Origin: Planctomycetaceae bacterium
GTDB taxonomy: Bacteria; Planctomycetota; Planctomycetia; Pirellulales; Pirellulaceae
Direction of reading: 5' to 3'
NCBI GenBank assembly: GCA_015490875.1
Contig: WFWZ01000412.1
Coordinates: forward strand, 1-60,941
DNA: 60,941 bases
Shown one piece after another: positions 51,488-59,481 of this stretch (positions within the stretch are counted from its first letter, which is position 1; every line of letters starts with the position of its first letter). Both the position numbers and the translations under genes were made by a program. Under the pieces are notes generated by a model that saw only the letters and a list, made by a program, of their open reading frames with translations, was not told the origin of the DNA and searched no databases.

Positions 51488-53113
51488 ATGAGCGAAACAC
51501 GCGAGGAGACTGTCGGGAGGGAGACGCGCGACCGGGTTTCGGCCTCTCACGCCGTAGACGAATTGGCGAGTCGTGGACGGGAGCTCTTTACGCTCCCCAA
51601 GGTGGCGGTCGACGTGTTGGAGCTCACGAACCAGCCGCATACCGACGCTGCGGCACTTAAAGCGTGCATCGAATGCGATCCGGCTCTCACCGCGCGGATC
51701 CTTCGCGTCGTCAATAGCTCCCTCTTTGGACTCGGCAACCGCGTCACGGATTTGGCCCACGCCATCGGCCTGCTCGGGATCAAACCCCTCAAGATGCTCG
51801 TCCTCGGATTCAATCTTCCTCCTGCCCTCTTTGAGGGACTCGATGAAAAAGCCCTCCAGCTTTACTGGAAGACGTCTTTGATTCGAGCCGCTGCCAGTCG
51901 CGAAATCGCTCGAGTGACGGGAAGTGCGGACGGCGATGAAGCTTTCCTCACAGGCTTGCTCGAGGGACTCGGCATCCTGCTCCTCATTCAGCACCTTAAG
52001 GACGCCTACACCAACTTCTACCTGCAAGTGGAATCGTCGGGGAGGGACTTGGCAGAAGTCGAGCAAGAGCAGTTCGGGTTCCACCATCGCCAACTCACGG
52101 CGAAGCTCCTGCAAAACTGGAAATTCCCTCGAGAATGGACGGAGGCCATTGTCCGGCCGGCAACAGTCTCCAAGCAAGGGGGGCTCGCATCCATTCTGGA
52201 ACTGGCCGACCACCTCACGCGGTTTTTGGCTCATCCCGAAGCCATGGATGTTCGCCCACTGATCGACGCGGCGGCGGATCGTTTCGGCCTTACCATCGAT
52301 CAAGTGCAACAACTCGTGGACCATCTGGAAGGAAGCGTTCCCTCGTTGGCCGAGATCTTTGCGCTCCCGTGGGACCAGAATCAATACGTGCAGTGTCTGA
52401 CCACTGCACACCAGCTCATGAGTCAGTTGGCTGAGGATCCTGACGCGCACGTGTCACCGATGACCTCGAGTCATCGGTTAGGCGGCGAAGAACAAGGAGC
52501 GAGCGTCCGCTTAGCCTTGAACGCATGGCTGGCCGATGGGTCCAATGATGCGGGGCACTCCGCCACCGCATCGCGCACGCCGGCGCTCGCAAACCGCCAC
52601 GCTGGCACGACCACGCCGGCCCGTCCTTCACCTTCCCCAAGTCCTGATCCCGGCCTCGTCGGACGCCTCCGGCAAGCGATTCTGTTGGCTCGCCGGACGC
52701 AACGTTCCGTCGGGCTGTGTCTTTTCGAATTCGAGGACTGTGCGGAATTGAAGTGGACATTGGGACCTGAGTCTCTTCCGGCATTGGAAGAAATCCTAAG
52801 GCAGCTCGTGGAAGCGGAACTCGAACCGAGTTTTCCATCGCAAGTCGTGCGGGACGGTCAGGTCGCCGCGGTTTGCATCGGCCACGATCGCTCCAGAATC
52901 GCTCACAGCGCTCGGGCGATCCTCGATCAACTCGGGCCTCGCGTTGAAAGAGAACTCGCGATCTGTGTCCCGGCATCAGCGGCCGCGGGAGCCGCCGTGG
53001 TGCGGATCCCGACGAAGAATCTCGATCCCGCCGAAATCGTGGAAGCGGCCGAACGCTGTCTTTACGCGGCGCACTCCGCCGGCGGGCAAACAGTCAAGAC
53101 GATCGAACGATAG
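51488..53113 (+). CDS. HDOD domain fused to a degenerate GGDEF domain
   Basis: 541 residues, ATG 51488. Residues 17-280 form an HDOD domain (LFTLPKVAVDVLELTNQPHT, LTARILRVVNSSLFGLGNRV, LAHAIGLLGIKPLKMLVLG, DEAFLTGLLEGLGILLLIQH). Such modules are regulatory relatives of HD hydrolases. A Pro/Ser-rich linker at about 355-395 leads to a GGDEF-like domain (RLRQAILLARRTQRSVGLCL to AERCLYAAHSAGGQTVKTIE) in which the GGDEF signature is lost (VRDGQVAAVCIGHD). It is likely a signalling scaffold or cyclic di-GMP-related sensor without synthase activity. It stands alone and is convergent with tupA. Confidence 0.88.
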   Translation: MSETREETVGRETRDRVSASHAVDELASRGRELFTLPKVAVDVLELTNQPHTDAAALKACIECDPALTARILRVVNSSLFGLGNRVTDLAHAIGLLGIKPLKMLVLGFNLPPALFEGLDEKALQLYWKTSLIRAAASREIARVTGSADGDEAFLTGLLEGLGILLLIQHLKDAYTNFYLQVESSGRDLAEVEQEQFGFHHRQLTAKLLQNWKFPREWTEAIVRPATVSKQGGLASILELADHLTRFLAHPEAMDVRPLIDAAADRFGLTIDQVQQLVDHLEGSVPSLAEIFALPWDQNQYVQCLTTAHQLMSQLAEDPDAHVSPMTSSHRLGGEEQGASVRLALNAWLADGSNDAGHSATASRTPALANRHAGTTTPARPSPSPSPDPGLVGRLRQAILLARRTQRSVGLCLFEFEDCAELKWTLGPESLPALEEILRQLVEAELEPSFPSQVVRDGQVAAVCIGHDRSRIAHSARAILDQLGPRVERELAICVPASAAAGAAVVRIPTKNLDPAEIVEAAERCLYAAHSAGGQTVKTIER

Positions 53114-53152
53114 CAGTCGCAACTGAACACCGGACGCCGCGCGGCTGCGGCT

Positions 53153-53971
53153 TCAGGGGTCGATGAGAAAAAAGAGTGCCTGCCCGTAACGATCCTTGCC
53201 GAACTCCTTAATGACCTTGCGTGCTTCCGGCGAACGCAAGAATTGGGCGAACTCGTTAGCCGCTTCGAAGTGCACGTTGGGATGCCGATTGGGAGAAACG
53301 ACCAGCACGGCATACTCATTCCGAAGTCGCTCGTCACCTTCGCACACAATGTCCAACCCCAGCAACCGTCGATGGGCCAGAAACGTGCTGCGGTCGCTCA
53401 GCGTATATGCCTGCTTTTCGGAAGCGACTCGTAACGTCCCCGCCATTCCTTGTCCGGCTTGGAGATACCACTTGCCGTGAGGCTCGATGCCGGCGGCGCG
53501 CCACAAGGCCTGCTCCTTCCTATGAGTTCCCGATTGGTCGCCTCGAGAAACAAACCGAGCCTGGCGCTCGGCAATCGCTCCAAGAGCTGCTACAATATCC
53601 GAGCTCGAGCGGATCTCGGCAGGGTCATCGGCCGGTCCCACGAGGATGAAATCGTTGAACATGATGGGAATGCGTTGTCGCGCATGGCCTTCGGCGACGA
53701 AGGATTTTTCTGCATCGGGAGCATGCGTCAAGAGTACGTCGGCGTCGCCGCGTCTACCCATCGCGAGCGCCTGCCCTGTTCCCACGGCGACAACATGTAC
53801 CTTGATCCCCGTTGCCCGCTCGAAGCGAGGAATCAACGCGGCCAACAAACCGCTGTCCCGCGTGCTGGTGGTGGTAGCCAGGGTCAGCGTTTGATCCGAA
53901 GGGACGTCGCGGTGGCACGCGCCACTGAGTGCGATTCCCACAGCGATGGCCATCCGCCATGTCAAGTGCAT
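53153..53971 (-). CDS. tupA: Tungstate ABC transporter substrate-binding protein
   Basis: 272 residues. A hydrophobic signal ends near SGACHRD, a possible lipoprotein site. The anion-binding signature LATTTSTRDSGLL near residue 31 is the TupA hallmark (TTTS-DSGLL), followed by VGTGQALAMGRRGDADVLLT and VSRGDQSGTHRKE, which complete the oxyanion pocket. It captures tungstate (or molybdate) outside the membrane and delivers it to the permease. It is the last gene of tupBCA, 37 bp after tupC. Confidence 0.95.
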   Translation of the reverse strand: MHLTWRMAIAVGIALSGACHRDVPSDQTLTLATTTSTRDSGLLAALIPRFERATGIKVHVVAVGTGQALAMGRRGDADVLLTHAPDAEKSFVAEGHARQRIPIMFNDFILVGPADDPAEIRSSSDIVAALGAIAERQARFVSRGDQSGTHRKEQALWRAAGIEPHGKWYLQAGQGMAGTLRVASEKQAYTLSDRSTFLAHRRLLGLDIVCEGDERLRNEYAVLVVSPNRHPNVHFEAANEFAQFLRSPEARKVIKEFGKDRYGQALFFLIDP

Positions 53972-54008
53972 CGTTGTTGTCTCTCCGAACGGAGTAGTGC
54001 CATCGAAG

Positions 54009-54749
54009 TTAGAAAACTAATTTCCCGTCCAAAAACGCGCGCGTGCGCGGATCCGATGGCGACTCGAAAAACGTCTTTGTCTCAGCTTCCTCGATGCATT
54101 TCCCCTCCCACAAAAGCACGACGTGGTCGGCGACGCGCCGAGCCTGAAAGAGATGGTGCGTTGACCAGACGACGGTGCAGCGCCTGCGGCGTTGTTCTTC
54201 GGCGACGACCCGCTCCACGAGTTGGACACGTGCGGGGTCCAAGTTGGCGGTTGGCTCGTCGAGCAACAGCACGTCCGGCTCGGTCACGAGGGCTCGCGCC
54301 AACGCCACGAGGGTCCATTGTCCTCCCGAGAGACGATCGGCGCGCTGCCCTGCCAGATCGGTAAGCTGCAGGACTTCCAGCCACCGATCTACACTGACTT
54401 GGATGTCCTGTCGAGACTCGCTTCGAACCCGCAAACCGTACGCGATGTTTTCGAAAACGGTTCGGCGCAACGGAATCGGGTGCTGGTAAACCATGGCGAC
54501 CGACGGCCGTCTGTCAGAACCAACGGCATCACCGGCCATTTCCACACGTCCGGAACTCGGCTCGATCGATCGGGCCAGCAACCTTACCAGCGTACTCTTC
54601 CCGGCTCCGGTCGGCCCAAGCAGACAGGTCGACTGCCCTCGAGGAATCACCAGCTCATCAATCTCCAACACTGAACCACTACCATAGTCGTAGCGCACAC
54701 CGGAAAGGCGATAGGACCACGACGAACAGTCCGCATGTGACACACTCAT
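54009..54749 (-). CDS. tupC: Tungstate ABC transporter ATP-binding protein
   Basis: 246 residues. Walker A LLGPTGAGKSTLVRLL, Q-loop VAMVYQHPIPLRRTVFENI, ABC signature LSGGQWTLVALARAL (the residue after the Q differs from the usual R), Walker B VLLLDEPTANLDP and the switch His in VVWSTHHLFQA. It powers the tungstate permease. Its start overlaps the tupB stop as ATGA. No C-terminal TOBE domain is present, as is usual for TupC. Confidence 0.95.
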   Translation of the reverse strand: MSVSHADCSSWSYRLSGVRYDYGSGSVLEIDELVIPRGQSTCLLGPTGAGKSTLVRLLARSIEPSSGRVEMAGDAVGSDRRPSVAMVYQHPIPLRRTVFENIAYGLRVRSESRQDIQVSVDRWLEVLQLTDLAGQRADRLSGGQWTLVALARALVTEPDVLLLDEPTANLDPARVQLVERVVAEEQRRRRCTVVWSTHHLFQARRVADHVVLLWEGKCIEEAETKTFFESPSDPRTRAFLDGKLVF

Positions 54750-55417
54750 GGCATTCCCGTCCGCGATTGAAAAACGAAAATCACCGCATTGGCCGCCGCC
54801 GCGATGGCCAGTAATGCGGTTCCCAGAGCGAGTGCCATGGCGAAGCGGCCCTGGGACGTTTCGAGGACGATGGCGGTCGTGAGAACACGCGTATGTCCGG
54901 CGATGTTGCCTCCCACGATCAAGACGGCTCCGACTTCCGAGATACTCCGTCCAAAGGCGGCCGCTACGGCAAGCGCCATTCCCTGCCGAGCTTCAAAGAG
55001 GATCGAACGGCGGACTTGCCGCGGCGATGCGCCCAGTGCCCTCAGTTGCTCGGCCAAACCATGGGGAACCGCCCGAACGGCACTCGCGGCAATCGCGACG
55101 ACAAACGGTAGCGCCAGAATCGTTTGAGCGGCGATCATGGCCTGAGGCGAAAAGAGCCAGCCGAGGCCTCCCAAAGGGCCGCTGCGCGAGAGAAGTAGAT
55201 AGAGGGCCAGGCCGACCACAACCGGTGGCAAGGCCATCCCGACGTGCGCCATCCAGCGCAGGACTCGAGCAAGCACGTGCGACGAGAGTCCCAAATAGGC
55301 ACCCAAGGGAATCCCGGCCGCGGCGCTGAGAATGACGGCGGTCCCCGAGACCCTGAGCGTCAGCCATACGATTGGGAATATCTCGTGACTCACCATAGAT
55401 GGTTCTGATTGCAGCAC
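54746..55417 (-). CDS. tupB: Tungstate ABC transporter permease
   Basis: 223 residues; GTG start at 55417, with ATG 55396 as an alternative start closer to where homology begins. Five membrane spans; the permease loop LAEQLRALGASPRQVRRSIL matches the EAA motif, and ISEVGAVLIVGGNIAGHTRV is characteristic of TupB/ModB-type permeases. First gene of tupBCA, divergent from the sulfatase gene over a 135-bp gap. Tungstate uptake implies tungsto- or molybdo-enzymes elsewhere in the genome. Confidence 0.94.
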   Translation of the reverse strand: MLQSEPSMVSHEIFPIVWLTLRVSGTAVILSAAAGIPLGAYLGLSSHVLARVLRWMAHVGMALPPVVVGLALYLLLSRSGPLGGLGWLFSPQAMIAAQTILALPFVVAIAASAVRAVPHGLAEQLRALGASPRQVRRSILFEARQGMALAVAAAFGRSISEVGAVLIVGGNIAGHTRVLTTAIVLETSQGRFAMALALGTALLAIAAAANAVIFVFQSRTGMP

Positions 55418-55552
55418 GCCAACCCGAAGATGGACTGATCGGCAGTGGGGCCCGGCGGTCGTCGCGGAGGCCTCGTGGGGACTCTATACTGACGCACAAG
55501 GACGTTCTCGGCCAGATAACCCCTCCGGATCATGGCTCCATCAAGGCACCCC

Positions 55553-57034
55553 ATGAATTCTCGAGCTTTCGACTGCCATGTTCTGGCGCTTTCCTGCGTT
55601 TTGTTTCTGATGGCGGTTACCGGCGACACCGTTGCATGGGCCGCCGAAGAACATCCTCCCAATATCATCATTGTGTTCTGCGACAATCTGGGGTATGGGG
55701 ACATCGGGCCGTTCGGATCGACGCTCCACCGCACTCCCGCCCTCGATCGCATGGCTCGCGAGGGGAGACGTTTTACACATTTCTATGCTTCGGCGGGCGT
55801 TTGCACGCCCTCCCGTGCCAGTCTGATGACGGGCTGCTATGCCCAGCGCGTGGGCATGCACCTGAATCCTCGAGATGGCATCGTCCTGCGGCCGATCTCG
55901 CCTTACGGCCTGGCTCCTGAGGAAACGACGATCGCCGAACTGCTCAAGACACGAGGCTACGCCACGGCCATCATCGGTAAGTGGCATCTGGGAGACCAAC
56001 TCGAGTTCCTGCCGACGCGTCAGGGCTTCGATCTCTTCTTCGGAATCCCCTACAGTGACGATATGACGCAAGACGTCGGCCGGAAACTGGGAGAGCGCTA
56101 TGACGGCCGTCGCTGGCCACCTCTGCCCCTGATGCGGAACGAGCGCGTCATCGAAGCTCCCGTCGATCGGAACGGCTTGACGTCTCGCTATACCCACGAA
56201 GCGGTGCGGTTCATTCGCGACCACCGAGACGGCCCGTTTTTCTTGTATCTGGCACATGCCATGCCGGGGAGCACGCGGTCGCCGTTCGCCAGCGAGCGGT
56301 TTCGAGGCAAGAGTGCCAACGGTCCGTGGGGCGACGCCGTCGAAGAACTCGACTGGTCGACCGGCGTGCTGCTCGAGGAACTCCGGCGACTGGGAATCGC
56401 CCAGCGGACACTCGTGCTGTTCACATCGGACAACGGGGCGCCGCTGACGGGAAAACCTGGGGACTTTTCGCGAGGCTCGAATCGGCCGATGGGGGGACGG
56501 GGATACACGACGAGCGAAGGGGGCTTCCGCGTTCCCGCCATTTTCTGGTGGCCGGGCCACGTTCCCGCGGGAACGGTGTGCGACGAGCTGGCCACGACGA
56601 TGGACCTCCTGCCGACGGCAGCTGCGTTGGCGGGGGTGTCAATCCCCGCTGATCGGCACCTGGACGGGCACGACATCCGTCCTCTGTTGCTGGGGGAAGG
56701 GAACGCCCGGTCGCCGTATCAAGCGTTCTACTACTACGACGCTGACCAACTCCACGCGGTCCGAAGCGGCCGCTGGAAGCTCTACCTGCCTGTGTCTCCT
56801 TTCCGAAGGCACCCCCATTTTCGCCCAGGCGAACCACCGGCGGCACTTCTGTTCGACGTCGTCGACGACCCGGGGGAGACACAGAATGTGGCGGACCGTC
56901 ACCCCGGAATCGTAGCTCGACTGAGCCAGTTGGCGGACGAGGCTCGACGGATTCTGGGAGATCGAGGCGTGGTCGGTCGCGAACAACGTCCTCCGGGAAA
57001 AGTCCAGAATCCGACGCCTCGCCTCCTGCCATGA
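55553..57034 (+). CDS. Arylsulfatase-family sulfatase
   Basis: 493 residues from ATG 55553 (AAGG six bases upstream; ATG 55532 is possible). A signal peptide (LSCVLFLMAVTGDTVAWAAE) precedes the S1 sulfatase domain. The formylglycine site is GVCTPSRASLMTG (C-x-P-S-R). The calcium site reads VFCDNLGYGD, where the usual second Asp is Asn. AIIGKWHLGDQLEFLPTRQG and LFTSDNGAPLTGKPG give the remaining ligands. It cleaves sulfate esters of polysaccharides after maturation by an anaerobic or aerobic FGly-forming enzyme. Abundant sulfatases are a planctomycete trait. Confidence 0.96.
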   Translation: MNSRAFDCHVLALSCVLFLMAVTGDTVAWAAEEHPPNIIIVFCDNLGYGDIGPFGSTLHRTPALDRMAREGRRFTHFYASAGVCTPSRASLMTGCYAQRVGMHLNPRDGIVLRPISPYGLAPEETTIAELLKTRGYATAIIGKWHLGDQLEFLPTRQGFDLFFGIPYSDDMTQDVGRKLGERYDGRRWPPLPLMRNERVIEAPVDRNGLTSRYTHEAVRFIRDHRDGPFFLYLAHAMPGSTRSPFASERFRGKSANGPWGDAVEELDWSTGVLLEELRRLGIAQRTLVLFTSDNGAPLTGKPGDFSRGSNRPMGGRGYTTSEGGFRVPAIFWWPGHVPAGTVCDELATTMDLLPTAAALAGVSIPADRHLDGHDIRPLLLGEGNARSPYQAFYYYDADQLHAVRSGRWKLYLPVSPFRRHPHFRPGEPPAALLFDVVDDPGETQNVADRHPGIVARLSQLADEARRILGDRGVVGREQRPPGKVQNPTPRLLP

Positions 57035-57274
57035 ATACCTTGGTCGTAGAATCCACGAGCCCACCAAGGCGCAAGCCCTTTTCCAGCCAGGCCAGTTCTG
57101 GGATAATGGAGGAGACGAGGGGGCGGCAGCCGATGCAGAACGAGATCTGCGACACGTTGCTCAAGCGACACTTTTGTTGCAACCTGCAGAGATTCGCCAA
57201 ACTCGCGCGGCTGAAAAGGACGAAGTAGGGGGTAAGGAAGGCCTTTTCTGACGGAACGTAGGAGTCCAAACGGG

Positions 57275-57703
57275 ATGATGGGAATCCTGGGCTACTTCTT
57301 GAGTGGCATGATCGCCCTGCACGCCGTGCTCGGGTGCTGTCTCCATCATGCACACGTGGCCCACCGCACCCCGTGTTGCCTGAATCGCTCAGTTCGCGCC
57401 GATGCCTGCTCGTGCGAAGGGCCATCGACCGACGGGGCGTTCCTCGTTGGAGCAACCTGTTGCGACGACACCGTTACCGGCCGCGGACACCGAACCGACT
57501 GCCGAGGACGGCACTGCGAGTGGGGGGTTCAGCGATCGGGAGTCATCATGCCGGAGATGGCAAGTGCGGCGATGGCAACGACGACGGGCTCGGCCCCACC
57601 ACGGCTCCTGCCACGATCGTACCGGCTGCTCGAGCGAGCCCAATTCTGCGGTGAGCACAGTCGAACGCGCCTCCATGCTGTCTTAGCCGTCTTTCTGATT
57701 TGA
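57275..57703 (+). CDS. Small exported Cys/His-rich protein, metal-related
   Basis: 142 residues; ATG 57275 (or 57278). The N-terminal hydrophobic helix (GILGYFLSGMIALHAVLG) is followed by a cysteine- and histidine-rich stretch: CCLHHAHVAH, CCLNRSVRADACSC, GATCCDDTV, TDCRGRHCEWG. At least ten cysteines lie in about 65 residues, and there is no known domain. Proteins of this style precede heavy-metal RND pump genes in planctomycetes, as here. A role in metal binding or sensing at the cell surface is inferred. A terminator follows at 57759-57800. Confidence 0.72.
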   Translation: MMGILGYFLSGMIALHAVLGCCLHHAHVAHRTPCCLNRSVRADACSCEGPSTDGAFLVGATCCDDTVTGRGHRTDCRGRHCEWGVQRSGVIMPEMASAAMATTTGSAPPRLLPRSYRLLERAQFCGEHSRTRLHAVLAVFLI

Positions 57704-57758
57704 CGGCTTCGCGACCGGACGGTGGCGAACTCGCTGGTAAGGCGGCTTTGCCACGGAT

Positions 57759-57800
57759 GGGGTGACCGGGAACTCTCTTCGCCGGTGACCCCCGTTTTCT
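57759..57800 (+). terminator. Rho-independent terminator after the Cys-rich gene
   Basis: GGGGTGACCGG (57759-57769) pairs with CCGGTGACCCC (57782-57792) with a single central mismatch, then CGTTTTCT. It separates the Cys/His-rich gene from the efflux adaptor, so the latter probably has its own promoter in 57793-57856. Confidence 0.6.
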
Positions 57801-57802
57801 CT

Positions 57803-57820
57803 ACGTGCTAGCTCCCACGT
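57803..57820. promoter_or_regulatory. Inverted repeat in front of the efflux operon
   Basis: ACGTG (57803-57807) and CACGT (57816-57820) with an 8-bp spacer, 37 bp upstream of the adaptor ATG. The position suits a repressor site for a metal regulator; no regulator gene is in the window. Confidence 0.3.
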
Positions 57821-57856
57821 GGATCTGCGCGCTGGTCTGCGCTACCGGAGGCGATC

Positions 57857-59356
57857 ATGGAAAGCAAGACGACATCAGCCAAGTATCCGTTTCTGGCGAA
57901 GCTCCCATGGAAAGGCCTGGCCACATTGGCGATGGTTCTGGCCGTCGCGGGCGTGGCATTCGCACTTCAATCCCAGTGGTTACCCCCCGTGAAGAGAGTG
58001 GTCGCTGAGTTCAGCGGGAACGCGCCGACCGAGCGCTCCGCCGGACAACGACACTCCGACGGCCACGATCACGATCACGGAGGAAAGGAGGACGGTCACG
58101 ACCACGGCAAAGACGGCCACGATCATGATCACGACCACAGTCATGACGAAGGCCACCAAGGTCATGATGAGTCGAACTCACTCGAACTCAGCAAGCAAGC
58201 CATGGCTAGCGTCGGCTTGAAAAGAGGCAAGGTGAGCCTGGGAGCGTTCACACGCTACACAACGATGCCGGCGATGGTGACCACACGTCCCGGCCTGTCA
58301 ACAGTCTCCGTGACAGCCCCCCTGGGCGGCCGTGTCACGAAGCTGTACGTGATCGAAGGAGAGGCGGTACAAACTGGGCGTCCTCTTTTCGAGTTGCGGT
58401 TGACTCACGAGGAGCTGGTCCAGGCGCAAAGCGATTTCCTCCGCACGGCTGAGGAACTCGACGTGGTCGCTCGAGAAATCAAGCGGCTCAAGTCGGTCCA
58501 GCTTCCCGGAGCGATTCCAGGCAAGACGATTCGGGAGCGGGAGTATGAACAGATGCGGTTGATGGCGGTTTTCAATGCCCAGCGTCAAAGTCTGCTGCTG
58601 CATGGCCTGACCGCCGAGCAGGTCGACGCCATTCTCGAGGAAAGAAAACTGCTTCAATCGATCACGGTCATGGCGCCGCCTCATGCGAATGTCCAGGGAT
58701 CGTCGCCAGAGCATCCGTTCACGCTCCGGAAACTGCGAGTTCGGCTCGGTCAATACCTCGATGCAGGTGAGGAGCTTTGTGAGTTGGTCGATTATTCACA
58801 ACTGTACGTCCAGGGCCGTGCTTTTGAACACGATGCGGATGAGCTTGTGACGGCAGCTCGTGAAAAGCGAACAGTCATCGCGACTCGAGAAGACAACGAA
58901 GGTGTCGAGAAGGTCGACAACTTAGTGATCGACTATGTGGAAAACGAAGTCGAACCTCAGTCTCGAGCCCTCTACTTCTACGTCGGATTGCCCAACGAAA
59001 TCGTCTTCCGCAAAGAATTCGCACCGGGACGGTTCTTCGTGACGTGGAAGTTCAAGCCGGGGCAGCAAATGGAAATTCGCGTTCCCGTCGAAGTCTGGAA
59101 GGACCAGATCGTCCTTCCCGTCGATGCCGTGGCGCGAGACGGCGTCGAAAACTATGTCTTTGAAGTCAACGGCAGCCACTTCGACCGCAAGCCGGTCACC
59201 GTCCTCTACCGAGACCGCTTTCAAGCCGTTGTGAAGAATGATGGCTCGATTCCACTAGGCGCTACGATCGCCATGAAAGGGGCCCAACAATTGCAAATGG
59301 CCCTTAAGAACAAGGCCGGCGGCGGAGCGGATCCTCATGCCGGACACAATCACTAA
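57857..59356 (+). CDS. RND efflux periplasmic adaptor with His-rich N-terminus (CzcB/CusB-like)
   Basis: 499 residues; ATG 57857 with GGAGG. After a membrane anchor (LATLAMVLAVAGVAFALQSQ) residues 66-103 contain 13 His among Asp and Gly, a likely metal-capturing segment. The membrane-fusion core follows: VTAPLGGRVTKLYVIEGEAV (lipoyl-like), a long alpha hairpin (about 190-275), and beta-barrel strands (QMEIRVPVEVWKDQIVLPVD). It links the inner-membrane RND pump to an outer-membrane channel. No TolC-like gene is seen in this window. It is 125 bp upstream of the pump gene. Confidence 0.93.
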   Translation: MESKTTSAKYPFLAKLPWKGLATLAMVLAVAGVAFALQSQWLPPVKRVVAEFSGNAPTERSAGQRHSDGHDHDHGGKEDGHDHGKDGHDHDHDHSHDEGHQGHDESNSLELSKQAMASVGLKRGKVSLGAFTRYTTMPAMVTTRPGLSTVSVTAPLGGRVTKLYVIEGEAVQTGRPLFELRLTHEELVQAQSDFLRTAEELDVVAREIKRLKSVQLPGAIPGKTIREREYEQMRLMAVFNAQRQSLLLHGLTAEQVDAILEERKLLQSITVMAPPHANVQGSSPEHPFTLRKLRVRLGQYLDAGEELCELVDYSQLYVQGRAFEHDADELVTAAREKRTVIATREDNEGVEKVDNLVIDYVENEVEPQSRALYFYVGLPNEIVFRKEFAPGRFFVTWKFKPGQQMEIRVPVEVWKDQIVLPVDAVARDGVENYVFEVNGSHFDRKPVTVLYRDRFQAVVKNDGSIPLGATIAMKGAQQLQMALKNKAGGGADPHAGHNH

Positions 59357-59481
59357 GGCTCGTCGGGGAGCACGGAATACGACTACTTCGGCAGCGGTGA
59401 CTTTCCAGCAACGCAGGCGTGGCTCCGACCAAAAGCCGACCTTGCATGGGTCGATGATGTGAATATACGAGGGTGCGACTG

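Noticed and set aside
55495..55500. TATACT as -10 of the sulfatase gene
   Set aside because: No acceptable -35 at 16-18 bp; could equally be chance in the tup/sulfatase divergent gap.
57094..57228. Possible 40-60 residue ORF with two adjacent Cys before the metal cluster
   Set aside because: No recognisable family; GGATAATGGAGG could equally be a -10 or ribosome-like sequence. Not supported enough to annotate.
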